Origin: Terrimesophilobacter sp044464485
Lineage (GTDB): Bacteria; Actinomycetota; Actinomycetes; Actinomycetales; Microbacteriaceae
Direction of reading: 5' to 3'
Assembly: GCA_044464485.1 (NCBI GenBank)
Contig: JBIQLG010000011.1
Location: forward strand, 1-64,000
DNA: 64,000 nt
How positions within the stretch are numbered: the first letter of the stretch is position 1; every line of letters starts with the position of its first letter. The notes below the pieces were generated by a model. The model did not search any database. It saw only the letters and a program-made list of their open reading frames with translations, and was not told where the DNA came from. Shown here piece after piece: positions 8,301 to 15,166 of this stretch. The position numbers and the translations under genes are program-made.

Positions 8301-9411
8301 CGATGCGGCGCCGAATGCCCGCACTTACCTTGCCGAACACGCGGTGCTGGTCGGCGGAGCTCAGCCTGCCGTACAGGGGCAGAACCTCGGTCGCCGGGAG
8401 AGCACGGGCTTTGATCGCCTCTTCGGCGTCGCGGATCTCGTTCTCCCCGGACAGAAACACGAGCACGTCGCCCGGGGCTTCCCTCGCGAGCTCGTCGAGC
8501 GCGGAGTTGATTCCGTCGAACAGGTCGAGCCCGTCGTCTCCGTTCCCTGAGGAGCGCGGAGCGCGTCTCGAAGGGAGCCCAACCGGTGCTGCCCCCTTCG
8601 AGACGATCGCTTCGCGATCCCTCAGGGAGCGGTCCGTTGTGACGGTGGCTTCGCGATCCCTCAGGGAGCGGTCCGTTGTGACGGTGGCTTCGCGATCCCT
8701 CAGGGAGCGGAAGTCGGAGGAGCGGTTGTCCTCGTCGTCGTCCTCGTCTCCGGGGGCATCCCGTCTCAGTGGTCGATACCGGATTTCAACCGGGTAGGTG
8801 CGGCCGGAGACCTCGATGATGGGTGCAGGCTCGCCGACGGCATCCGCGAAGTGCCTGGCAAAACTCTCCGGGTCGATCGTGGCAGAGGTGATGATGACCT
8901 TGAGGTCGGGCCGACGCGGCAGCAGCTGCTTGAGGTAGCCGAGCAGGAAGTCGACGGTGAGGCTGCGTTCGTGGGCTTCGTCGATGATGATGGTGTCGTA
9001 TTTTTTGAGCAATCGGTCGCGGTGGATTTCGTTCAGCAGGATGCCGTCGGTCATGAGTTTGATGCGCGTGTCTTTGCCGACTTTGTCGGTGAAGCGCACC
9101 TGGTAGCCGACGATGCCGCCGAGCTCGCTGCCGAGTTCTTCGGCGATGCGTTCGGCGATCGTGCGCGCGGCGAGGCGCCGTGGCTGGGTGTGACCGATCG
9201 ATTCGCGGCCCAGTTCGAGGCAGATTTTCGGCAGCTGTGTTGTTTTGCCTGACCCGGTGGCCCCCGCCACGACGATGACCTGGTTGTCCCGGATGGCGGC
9301 AGCAATGTCGTCCCGACGCTGGCTGACCGGCAGGTCGGGCGGGTAGTTGATCGCCATTCCTCCCGGCAGCGACAGGCTGCGCTGTGTGGCGGGGGAGTCG
9401 GATGCGGACAT
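5383..9411 (-). CDS. hrpA: ATP-dependent RNA helicase HrpA, with in-frame repeat insertion
   Basis: DEAH-box RNA helicase; E. coli HrpA rescues stalled or collided ribosomes. The ATG at 9411 is preceded by GGAGG at close spacing; an ATG 13 codons upstream has no such site. Walker A GATGSGKT is at residues 50-57, DEAH at 144-147, motif III SATI follows, and RecA2 carries QRSGRSGR. The long C-terminal DUF3418-type region completes a 1342-aa protein of normal HrpA size. Between RecA1 and RecA2 (about residues 233-290) lies an Asp/Arg-rich linker built from palindromic elements, including three copies of SLRDREA with a 13-residue period. The shadow ORF on the opposite strand here is an artefact of GC bias. 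Confidence 0.93.
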   Translation of the reverse strand: MSASDSPATQRSLSLPGGMAINYPPDLPVSQRRDDIAAAIRDNQVIVVAGATGSGKTTQLPKICLELGRESIGHTQPRRLAARTIAERIAEELGSELGGIVGYQVRFTDKVGKDTRIKLMTDGILLNEIHRDRLLKKYDTIIIDEAHERSLTVDFLLGYLKQLLPRRPDLKVIITSATIDPESFARHFADAVGEPAPIIEVSGRTYPVEIRYRPLRRDAPGDEDDDEDNRSSDFRSLRDREATVTTDRSLRDREATVTTDRSLRDREAIVSKGAAPVGLPSRRAPRSSGNGDDGLDLFDGINSALDELAREAPGDVLVFLSGENEIRDAEEAIKARALPATEVLPLYGRLSSADQHRVFGKVSAGIRRRIVLATNVAETSLTVPGIKYVIDAGTARISRYSVRSKIQRLPIEPISQASANQRSGRSGRTSDGIAIRLYSEDDFESRPEFTEPEILRTNLAAVILQMISLGLGDIAEFPFLQPPDSRGVKDGLDLLRELKAIDAAGAITRIGRQLAGLPIDPRLGRMVIESGKHGVTREVMAIVAALSIQDPRERPLEKRPQADQAHARFTDKTSDFVTLLNLWNYLKKQEKELSGSAFRRKCKAEYLNYLRVREWGDVYRQLTRMAKQLGLTVGQPGTDAAAIHRSLLAGLLSQIGIRDEQQGDKKKQQRGDYLGARQVRFAIFPGSALAKKPPPELMSAELVETSRLFARMNAAIDLSWAEPIAGDLVKRNYSEPHWEKRQGSAVTYERVTLYGVPIVARRRVQLARIDAALARELFIRSALVEGDWNVDRLDKRLTAFLRSNSDLRRELAEVEERTRRRDILFDDEAVFEFYDRMLPAEVTDQRAFESWWKKARVENPDLLSLRREDLLADSVHPEEAEGRLEGGYPKFWFQGDQRFNLTYRFEPGADDDGVTVEVPLALLPRLSPAGFDWQVPGVRQELVAALIKALPKAIRRNVVPAADWARRLMEGSPEDGSEEMSLREYLAREIQRQTYTPVSVADFDLDRVPDHLKITFAVIGEHGRQLAASKDLDSLQHKLKTRTRESVAKAHVHTPNAIERTGVTAWDFDSLPAVLDTKAAGNTIRAYPALVDEGTSVAIKLMATPADQVREHRRGVVRMLLLAIPAPTSYVQEHLTTAEKLALARSPYRNIADLFADCMLACADDVLAGRDVRTRANFEALRDEFSAGILDALFTTVSVVSATLAAARDAEKAIAANSSMALLSPLADAREQLDALVFPGFVARTGTTQLRRLPIYLRGITHRISKLADNLGRDRVWMQEVQTATERYRAAGGQLPPHPDAAPHLIHARWLLEELRLSLFAQHLPAAEPASLQRITKLLAGE
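8545..8710. repeat. Palindromic elements inside hrpA (one variant copy plus a 39-bp tandem array)
   Basis: One copy at 8545-8575 has arms CCCTGAGG and GTCTCGAAGGG around a GCGC-GGA-GCGC stem. An inverted copy starts at 8594 with CCCTTCGAGAC and core GATCGC-TTC-GCGATC. Two further repeats follow with starts 39 bp apart (GCTTCGCG at 8609, 8648 and 8687). The 39-bp period is 13 codons, so the hrpA frame stays open through all copies. The intergenic array at 3804 uses 38 bp instead. Confidence 0.9.
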
Positions 9412-9478
9412 AGCCCTCCAGCTTAAGTCCGCCGGCATCCACACGGTCACAGCAAGAACAAATCATCGCAAGGGAACG

Positions 9479-9515
9479 TTGCACAGCAAAGTAGTTTGTG
9501 ATACAAAGTACTTTG
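9479..9515 (+). promoter_or_regulatory. Promoter with two tandem operator-like palindromes for the exporter operon
   Basis: TTGCAC at 9479-9484 and TACAAA at 9502-9507, 17 bp apart, form a plausible -35/-10 pair. CAAAGTACTTTG at 9504-9515 is a perfect 12-bp palindrome overlapping the -10. CAAAGTAGTTTG at 9487-9498 in the spacer differs from it at one base. The two sites are 17 bp apart centre to centre. The obvious candidate ligand is the winged-helix protein encoded at 10245-10541. Confidence 0.6.
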
Positions 9516-9580
9516 ATGAATTGTTCAAACACGCCGCCCTGCCGCGACACAGCACGCGAAACGCACCGAAAGGATCAGCG

Positions 9581-10252
9581 ATGAAGACGAGCCCACCTGA
9601 CCCGCAGCCCGGCGATCAGGAGCACGCGCTTTCGCCCGAGGAGATGCTTCGACTGGTTCGCAACCAGCAGCGGGACGTGGAGCGCAAACAGCTTTCCCCC
9701 ATCCCGTGGATGCTGGGGGTGTGGGGTGTGGCCTGGACCATCGGTTTCCTCCTGCTCTGGTCGGCGTGGCCGGGCGGCAACCCGTGGTTCAGCGTTTCCG
9801 GGGGTGTTGCGGCCACGACCTTCGGCATCCTCATCGCCGTGGCCGTCGCCGTCTCGGCGATACTGGGCGTGCGCATCGGACGCGGCGTCAAGGGCACCTC
9901 GAACTTCGCGGGAGCCGTGTACGGCATTTCGTGGTCGCTGTGCGGGGCAGCGTTCACCGCGGTCGGTGTCGCGCTCCTCCGAAACGGCATGTCGAGCGAG
10001 CTTGCATCGCTCTACTTCCCTTCCGCATTCGCCTTGATGGCCGGCACCCTTTATCTTGCCGGTGCCGCGCTCTGGCGCAACGTGAGCCAACTCGTGCTCG
10101 GCATCATGTTGCTGTTTGTGGGCGCAGTGGCCCCATTTTTCGGAAACCCCACGAACAATCTGGTATTCGGCATCGTCGGCGGCGGCACATTTCTCGTGAT
10201 GGCCGTGCTGGCGGCCGCGAAGCAGCGCAAGCCGGGTGAGTTGAATGGATGA
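9581..10252 (+). CDS. Six-helix membrane protein of an ABC exporter operon, function unknown
   Basis: 223 aa, not recognised as a named family. A charged cytoplasmic N-terminus of about 42 residues (SPEEMLRLVRNQQRDVERKQL) precedes about six hydrophobic segments, for example GVWGVAWTIGFLLLWSAW, GILIAVAVAVSAILGV and LVLGIMLLFVGAVAPFF. The ATG at 9581 follows GAAAGGA at good spacing; the longer upstream frame is rejected. The stop overlaps the start of the winged-helix regulator by 8 nt, placing it first in a four-gene operon with regulator, ATPase and ABC-2 permease. It may sense or assist the exporter, but this is only inferred from position. Confidence 0.8.
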   Translation: MKTSPPDPQPGDQEHALSPEEMLRLVRNQQRDVERKQLSPIPWMLGVWGVAWTIGFLLLWSAWPGGNPWFSVSGGVAATTFGILIAVAVAVSAILGVRIGRGVKGTSNFAGAVYGISWSLCGAAFTAVGVALLRNGMSSELASLYFPSAFALMAGTLYLAGAALWRNVSQLVLGIMLLFVGAVAPFFGNPTNNLVFGIVGGGTFLVMAVLAAAKQRKPGELNG

Positions 10253-10541
10253 GCTGGATCCGGTCATCCACGCCTCGGCCAGGCTGCGCATCACCGCGGC
10301 GCTCGCGACGCTTGCCCCCGGCGATCGTCTCGCGTTTCCGCGCCTTCAGGAGTTGCTCGACATGACCGCCGGAAACCTTTCCACGCATTTGCGCAGGCTC
10401 GAAGACGCCGGATACGTGGAGGTCGACAAGACGCATCAGGGCAGGACGCCCGTCACCTACCTCGCCCTCTCGAAGCGCGGACGCCGCGCGTTCGAGGACT
10501 ACACGGAAGCCTTGAAAACACTGCTCGGAGAACCCTCATGA
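10245..10541 (+). CDS. Small winged-helix transcriptional regulator
   Basis: 98-aa single-domain DNA-binding protein of the MarR/ArsR-like winged-helix type. The recognition region is LQELLDMTAGNLSTHLRRLE and the wing is YVEVDKTHQGRTPVTYLALS; a C-terminal helix probably dimerises. No metal-binding Cys or His cluster is visible, so metal sensing is unlikely. It overlaps the membrane protein upstream (8 nt) and the ATPase downstream (ATGA). It probably autoregulates the operon through the two AAAGTA-type palindromes at 9487-9515; this is inference. Confidence 0.85.
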   Translation: MDELDPVIHASARLRITAALATLAPGDRLAFPRLQELLDMTAGNLSTHLRRLEDAGYVEVDKTHQGRTPVTYLALSKRGRRAFEDYTEALKTLLGEPS

Positions 10542-11452
10542 CAACACTCGTGAAACTTGACCACGTCACTCGTCGCTTCGGCGAGATTACGGCCCTCGAC
10601 GATGTCTCGCTCGAGATCGACTCGGGGCGCGTCGTCGGCTTGCTGGGGCCGAACGGAGCGGGCAAGACCACACTGCTCTCGCTCGTGCAGGGCCTCCGCA
10701 AGCCCACGATCGGCAGGGTCGAACTGTTCGGCGGAAACCCTGCGGAACCCCGCAACCGCACGCGGCTCGGCTCCACGCCGCAGGAGACTGCGCTCCCACC
10801 GACTCTGCGTGTCGGAGAGGTCATCGACTTCGTCGGCGCACACTTCGAAAATCGTGTGCCGCGTGAGGAGCTCGCCGAAGAATTCGGGTTGACGCCGTTG
10901 CTGCGGAGGCAAACCGGTGCACTCTCCGGTGGCCAGAAGCGCCGGCTGAGTGTCGCGCTGGCCTTCGTCGGCCGGCCGCATCTCGTGCTGCTCGATGAGC
11001 CGACAACAGGTCTCGACGTTGACGCGAGGCGCTCCCTCTGGGAGGCGGTGCGGCGCCAGCAGGATGCCGGAGCGACGATCGTCGTCACGAGCCACTATCT
11101 CGAGGAGATCGAGGCGCTCGCCGAACGGGTTATCGTCATCGGCGAGGGCCGCGTTCTCGTGGACGACGACTTGTCGGAGGTGCTGCAGAAGGTGGGGCTG
11201 CGCATGCTGCGCCTGACCACTCCCGCGCCGGATGCCGTGGCCGCGCTTCCGGGCGTCGTCGATTCCCGCGCGGAGGAGGACGGTTCGCACACGTTCTTTG
11301 TTCGGGACGCGGATGCCGCGGTAATTGATCTGGTGCGCTCGGGCATCCGCTTCTCCGGCCTCGCCGTGCGGGGCGTCACTCTCGAGGAAGCCTTCCTCAC
11401 TTTGACCCATACGCAGCCGCAACCCGTCGCTGCCGTTTCGAAGGGACTGTGA
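10538..11452 (+). CDS. ABC-2 type exporter ATP-binding protein
   Basis: 304-aa ATPase driving the permease encoded immediately downstream. Walker A GPNGAGKT is at residues 37-44, the signature LSGGQKRRLS near 129, Walker B LVLLDEPTTGLD near 150, and the switch His in VTSHYLEEIE. The C-terminal about 90 residues form the DrrA/CcmA-like extension typical of drug, lipid or antibiotic exporters. The operon layout (regulator, ATPase, permease) fits an inducible efflux system. The substrate is unknown. Confidence 0.92.
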   Translation: MTTLVKLDHVTRRFGEITALDDVSLEIDSGRVVGLLGPNGAGKTTLLSLVQGLRKPTIGRVELFGGNPAEPRNRTRLGSTPQETALPPTLRVGEVIDFVGAHFENRVPREELAEEFGLTPLLRRQTGALSGGQKRRLSVALAFVGRPHLVLLDEPTTGLDVDARRSLWEAVRRQQDAGATIVVTSHYLEEIEALAERVIVIGEGRVLVDDDLSEVLQKVGLRMLRLTTPAPDAVAALPGVVDSRAEEDGSHTFFVRDADAAVIDLVRSGIRFSGLAVRGVTLEEAFLTLTHTQPQPVAAVSKGL

Positions 11453-11453
11453 C

Positions 11454-12206
11454 ATGTCGACCATGAAACTTGCCATCACGCACTCCAAGTATTCGCTACT
11501 GGAGACGGTGCGCGTGCCGATCGCCGTGATCGGATCGCTCGTGTTCCCCGCCCTCGCTCTGCTGTTCTTCGTGGTGCCGCAGCGTGTCGTCGCCGAGAAC
11601 CCGAACTATGCGACGCAGGCGGTGATCTCGCTCGCGGTGTTCGCCGTCATGTCCAACTCGCTGTTCAGTTTCGGCCTCAACATCTCGGAGGATCGAGAAA
11701 AGCCGTGGGATCCGTATTTGCGCACGCTGCCGGTGTCGGGCATGTCGCGCGTGCTCGGATACCTGTTCTCGAACGGGCTCATGGGGCTCGTGGCGATCCT
11801 CCCGGTGATCGCGATCGGTGCCCTCTTCACTGCGGCGGAGGCACCCGTGTGGCGGATCGTCTTGGGGTTGCTTGCGTTGGCGGCATCCGCGATCCCCTTC
11901 ATGCTCATCGGAATTTGCGTCGGGTATTCGATGCCGTCGAAGGCCGCGATTGCGGTGGTCCAGGTAGTAATGTTCGGGTTCGCATTCGCGGGCGGTCTGT
12001 TTCTTCCCCCTCTCATGTTCGCGCCGTGGCTGAACACCCTGTCGACGTTCTTTCCCTCGCGTCAAGCTCGCGAGTTCGTGATCTGGGCAGTTCAGGGCGG
12101 GGAGCTGGCTCCCTGGGTGTGGATCGGGATTTTGGTGTGGACTGTGGCGACCCTCGCGCTCGCGCTGTTCCTGTTCAGGAGGGACGAGGGGCGCCGCTTC
12201 AGGTAA
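11454..12206 (+). CDS. ABC-2 type exporter permease
   Basis: 250-aa integral membrane protein with six hydrophobic segments, the normal size for an ABC-2 permease. Examples are IAVIGSLVFPALALLFFVV and VWIGILVWTVATLALALFLF. The family-typical conserved stretch just before the last helices is PLMFAPWLNTLSTFFPSRQA. It starts 1 nt after the ATPase stop, so the two are certainly co-expressed and form the exporter pair. The substrate is not readable from sequence. The gap to the next gene (12207-12281) shows nothing. Confidence 0.9.
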   Translation: MSTMKLAITHSKYSLLETVRVPIAVIGSLVFPALALLFFVVPQRVVAENPNYATQAVISLAVFAVMSNSLFSFGLNISEDREKPWDPYLRTLPVSGMSRVLGYLFSNGLMGLVAILPVIAIGALFTAAEAPVWRIVLGLLALAASAIPFMLIGICVGYSMPSKAAIAVVQVVMFGFAFAGGLFLPPLMFAPWLNTLSTFFPSRQAREFVIWAVQGGELAPWVWIGILVWTVATLALALFLFRRDEGRRFR

Positions 12207-12281
12207 CCGGCTCTAGGCGGAACGTGGGCGCGAATCGGTCCAGCAGCGCGTCATCGAAAGCAGACGACTGGTGTCACGAAC

Positions 12282-12725
12282 TCAGGAGTCCGAATCCTCG
12301 TTCGCCATCGCGTCTTCTGGCTGCATGCCGGATGCGGTGGGGTCCGTCCAGATGATGCCGAAGTGGTTGCCGTCCGGGTCCTCGAAGTCTCGGGAATACA
12401 TGAAGCCGTAGTCTTGCGGCTCCTGGTCTTCGGTTCCGCCCGCAGCAAGCGCCTTCTCGAGGAGTGAGTCAACGTCGCCGCGAGAGTCCGCGCTCAATCC
12501 CGTTTGCGTCTGAAGCATTTTGCTCGGGTCGACAATCGGTTTGTCGGTGAATGTGGCGAGGAACTCGCGCGTCATGATCATGATGAATATGCCCTCTGAA
12601 ACCATGAAGCACGCTCCGTTGTCGTCGGAAAGTTGGGGGTTGATGGGCCAGCCGAGACCGGTGTAGAACTCCTTCGCTCGTTCCAGGTCACTTGTGGGAA
12701 GGCTGACGAAAATTTGTGTGGCCAT
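12282..12725 (-). CDS. VOC-superfamily (glyoxalase/extradiol-like) protein
   Basis: 147-aa small cytoplasmic protein with the paired beta-alpha-beta-beta-beta fold pattern. Half one begins MATQIFVSLPTSDLERAKEFYTGLGW and half two ends in FEDPDGNHFGIIW. It belongs to the VOC group often called lactoylglutathione-lyase-like; most such members have no assigned substrate. AGGAG lies before the ATG at 12725. The C-terminal 15 residues are acidic and probably disordered. It is transcribed divergently from the GntR gene, with operator-like palindromes between them, so shared control is possible but unproven. Confidence 0.82.
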   Translation of the reverse strand: MATQIFVSLPTSDLERAKEFYTGLGWPINPQLSDDNGACFMVSEGIFIMIMTREFLATFTDKPIVDPSKMLQTQTGLSADSRGDVDSLLEKALAAGGTEDQEPQDYGFMYSRDFEDPDGNHFGIIWTDPTASGMQPEDAMANEDSDS

Positions 12726-12845
12726 GGTCTGCTCCTGACGGACAAATCGTTGAGGGTTCGTGAAGAATTAGATACTTGCAGGTGGCGGGCGAGCTTGTCG
12801 AGAGTGGTTTTTATCGACTTCGCAGGGCTGCGCGAGCTCTGGGAA

Positions 12846-12920
12846 AATGTATACATTGGCTGGATAGTTTGCCCAAACTCGCGTAGAATTGACGCCATAT
12901 AGCCTGACAATGTATACAGA
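12846..12920. promoter_or_regulatory. Paired GntR operator-like palindromes and gntR promoter
   Basis: AATGTATACATT at 12846-12857 is a perfect 12-bp palindrome. AATGTATACAGA at 12909-12920 repeats its TGTATACA core. Their centres are 63 bp apart, six helical turns. TTGACG at 12889-12894 and TATACA at 12913-12918 (18-bp spacer) form a promoter whose -10 lies inside the second site. The gntR ATG at 12932 is only 13 nt beyond the -10, so the transcript would have almost no leader. A third inverted repeat, GTTTG-CC-CAAAC, is at 12867-12878. Confidence 0.65.
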
Positions 12921-12931
12921 TTGGCCACAAG

Positions 12932-13606
12932 ATGCGTGCAAGCGATACCGCCTACGCGGCCCTTCGCGACGACATCCTGCACTGGAAAACCCCGCCGGGC
13001 ACGGTGTTCGCCGAAGTCGAGCAGGCGAATCGTCTTGCAATATCTCGCACTCCCGTGCGCGAAGCGTTCGCCCGTCTCACCGCCGAAGGGCTCCTCGTCG
13101 CGCTTCCCGGCCGCGGCCTCGTCGTGAGTGATCTCTCGCGCGAGACGATTGTCGAACTGTTCGAGCTGCGAATCGTGCTCGAGACGGAAGCGGCCAGGCT
13201 CGTCGCGCAGCGACGCGATGAACAGGTATTCAGGCAGCTTCACTGGGAGTTCAGCATTGCACCGTCGCTGCTGGAGCGCGACGACGACCGTGACGAGTAT
13301 TACGCGCTGGTTTCGCGTCTCGACGCCGCCATGGACGATGCGGTCGGCAGTCGATTCCTCGTTGCCGCGATTCGTCAGTTGCGACCGCATCTTGTGCGTG
13401 CACGCAGGCTGGCGCGCGACAATAGGGCACGGTTGCTCGCAGCTGCGGCCGAACACCTCACGATTGTCGAAGCGATCATTGATGGCGACGCGCAGCTCGC
13501 GGGCGATGCGACCGCCGTGCATCTGCGAAAAAGCCTCAAGAACATCCTCGATGCGGTCGACACGGCCGTCACCGAGTCGCCCAACTCCACTCTGCACACA
13601 CGTTAG
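12932..13606 (+). CDS. GntR-family (FCD) regulator of the methylcitrate genes
   Basis: 224-aa transcription factor. The N-terminal winged helix is about residues 5-70 with the GntR signature ISRTPVREAFARLTAEGLL. The C-terminal helical FCD ligand domain begins at LFELRIVLETEAARLVA. It ends 9 nt before prpD and reads in the same direction, so it probably controls prpDBC and itself, with a propionate-derived metabolite as a likely ligand (inference). The twin TGTATACA palindromes upstream are the candidate operators. No Shine-Dalgarno is visible and the start lies just beyond the -10, consistent with near-leaderless translation. Confidence 0.88.
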   Translation: MRASDTAYAALRDDILHWKTPPGTVFAEVEQANRLAISRTPVREAFARLTAEGLLVALPGRGLVVSDLSRETIVELFELRIVLETEAARLVAQRRDEQVFRQLHWEFSIAPSLLERDDDRDEYYALVSRLDAAMDDAVGSRFLVAAIRQLRPHLVRARRLARDNRARLLAAAAEHLTIVEAIIDGDAQLAGDATAVHLRKSLKNILDAVDTAVTESPNSTLHTR

Positions 13607-13615
13607 GGAACAAAA

Positions 13616-15166
13616 ATGAAACAGCACGATGTCCGCGTTCACACGAGCGAAGAGAACCTCCAGCGCGAAGACCAGCTCGCCTGGAAGATCGCCGAAGTCG
13701 CCACCGACCCCGTGGAGGTCACCCCCGAAGTCACCGACATGATCATCAACCGGATCATCGACAACGCGGCGGTTGCGACCGCATCACTGCTGCGGGAGCC
13801 CGTGGTGGCGGCGCGAAGCCAGGCCGCAGCGCATCCGGTGTCCATCGGCGGTGTCGGCGCGACTGTGTTCGGGAAAACCTTGGATCGCCGATTCAGTCCC
13901 GAGTGGGCGGCCTGGGCCAACGGCGTCGCCGTGCGCGAACTCGACTATCACGACACATTCCTCGCCGCCGACTACTCGCACCCCGGCGACAACATTCCCC
14001 CCATCCTTGCGGTCGCGCAGCATGCCGGTCGCACCGGTCGCGATCTCGTTCGCGGAATCGCAACCGGTTACGAGATCCAGGTGGACCTCGTGAAAGCGAT
14101 CTGCCTGCACAAACACAAGATCGACCACGTCGCCCACCTCGGCCCGTCCGCCGCGGCCGGCATCGGAACGCTCCTCGGCCTCGACACCGAAACCATCTTC
14201 CAGGCGATCGGCCAGGCCCTGCACACCACAACCGCCACCCGTCAGTCCCGCAAAGGCGAAATCTCCAGCTGGAAGGCGTACGCCCCCGCCTTCGCAGGCA
14301 AGATGGCGGTCGAAGCCGTCGACCGGGCCATGCGCGGCGAGAGCAGCCCCACCCCGATCTACGAGGGCGAGGACGGCGTCATTGCGTGGATGCTCGACGG
14401 ACCGGATGCGCGTTACACCGTGCCGCTTCCGTCACGGGGTGAGGCGAAGCTCGCGATCCTCGACACCTACACGAAAGAGCACTCCGCCGAGTATCAGGCG
14501 CAAGCCCTCATCGACCTTGCCCGTAAACTGCACCACGAGCACCCCTCCGTTCGAGAGCCTCAGGGAGCGGGTTTGCCTCAGGGAGCCGACGCGATCGAGA
14601 GCATCGTCATCCACACGAGCCACCACACGCACTACGTGATCGGCTCCGGCGCGAACGACCCGCAGAAGTACGATCCGAGCGCGAGCCGCGAGACGCTCGA
14701 CCACTCCATCCCGTACATCTTCACGGTCGCCCTGCAGGACGGCGCGTGGCACCACGAGCGCTCCTACGCGCCGGAGAGAGCCAACCGCCCGGACACGGTC
14801 GCGCTCTGGAACAAGGTCACGACCGAGGAGGACGCGGAGTGGACTCGCCGCTACCACTCCATCGACCCCGCCGAGAAGGCATTCGGCGGCCGAGTCGTCA
14901 TCACGATGAAGGACGGCTCGACGATCGTCGACGAGATCGCCGTCGCCGACGCTCACCCCCTCGGTGCGCACCCGTTCACGCGCGAGCAGTACATCGCGAA
15001 GTTCCGCATGCTCGCCGAGAACGTGCTCGACGAGGAGGAGATCGAACGCTTCCTCGCACTCGTTCAACGGTTGCCGGAGCTCACCGCGGAAGAACTCGGC
15101 GGACTCACCGTGGTCGCGAAGACCGGCCTGCTCTCCTCGGTCGAAAGCCCGGAAGGACTCTTCTGA
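13616..15166 (+). CDS. prpD: 2-methylcitrate dehydratase (MmgE/PrpD family)
   Basis: Dehydrates 2-methylcitrate to cis-2-methylaconitate in propionyl-CoA breakdown. 516 aa; recognised by ELDYHDTFLAADYSHPGDN near residue 102, HKIDHVAHLGPSAAAGIG, and SSWKAYAPAFAGKMAV. It is flanked by gntR and by prpB, whose ATG overlaps this stop as TGATG. Near residues 312-323 a short stretch (SVREPQGAGLPQGADA) is encoded by a degenerate palindromic element at 14549-14587, with half-arms TTCGAGA and CTCAGGGAGC. It sits in a loop between conserved blocks and keeps the frame. Confidence 0.93.
   Translation: MKQHDVRVHTSEENLQREDQLAWKIAEVATDPVEVTPEVTDMIINRIIDNAAVATASLLREPVVAARSQAAAHPVSIGGVGATVFGKTLDRRFSPEWAAWANGVAVRELDYHDTFLAADYSHPGDNIPPILAVAQHAGRTGRDLVRGIATGYEIQVDLVKAICLHKHKIDHVAHLGPSAAAGIGTLLGLDTETIFQAIGQALHTTTATRQSRKGEISSWKAYAPAFAGKMAVEAVDRAMRGESSPTPIYEGEDGVIAWMLDGPDARYTVPLPSRGEAKLAILDTYTKEHSAEYQAQALIDLARKLHHEHPSVREPQGAGLPQGADAIESIVIHTSHHTHYVIGSGANDPQKYDPSASRETLDHSIPYIFTVALQDGAWHHERSYAPERANRPDTVALWNKVTTEEDAEWTRRYHSIDPAEKAFGGRVVITMKDGSTIVDEIAVADAHPLGAHPFTREQYIAKFRMLAENVLDEEEIERFLALVQRLPELTAEELGGLTVVAKTGLLSSVESPEGLF
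14549..14587. repeat. Degenerate palindromic element inside prpD
   Basis: GTTCGAGAGCCTCAGGGAGC is followed by a second CTCAGGGAGC. These are the outer arms of the genome-wide element with its inner stem missing. The insertion is in frame and encodes Arg/Glu/Pro/Gly-rich residues. Confidence 0.6.
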
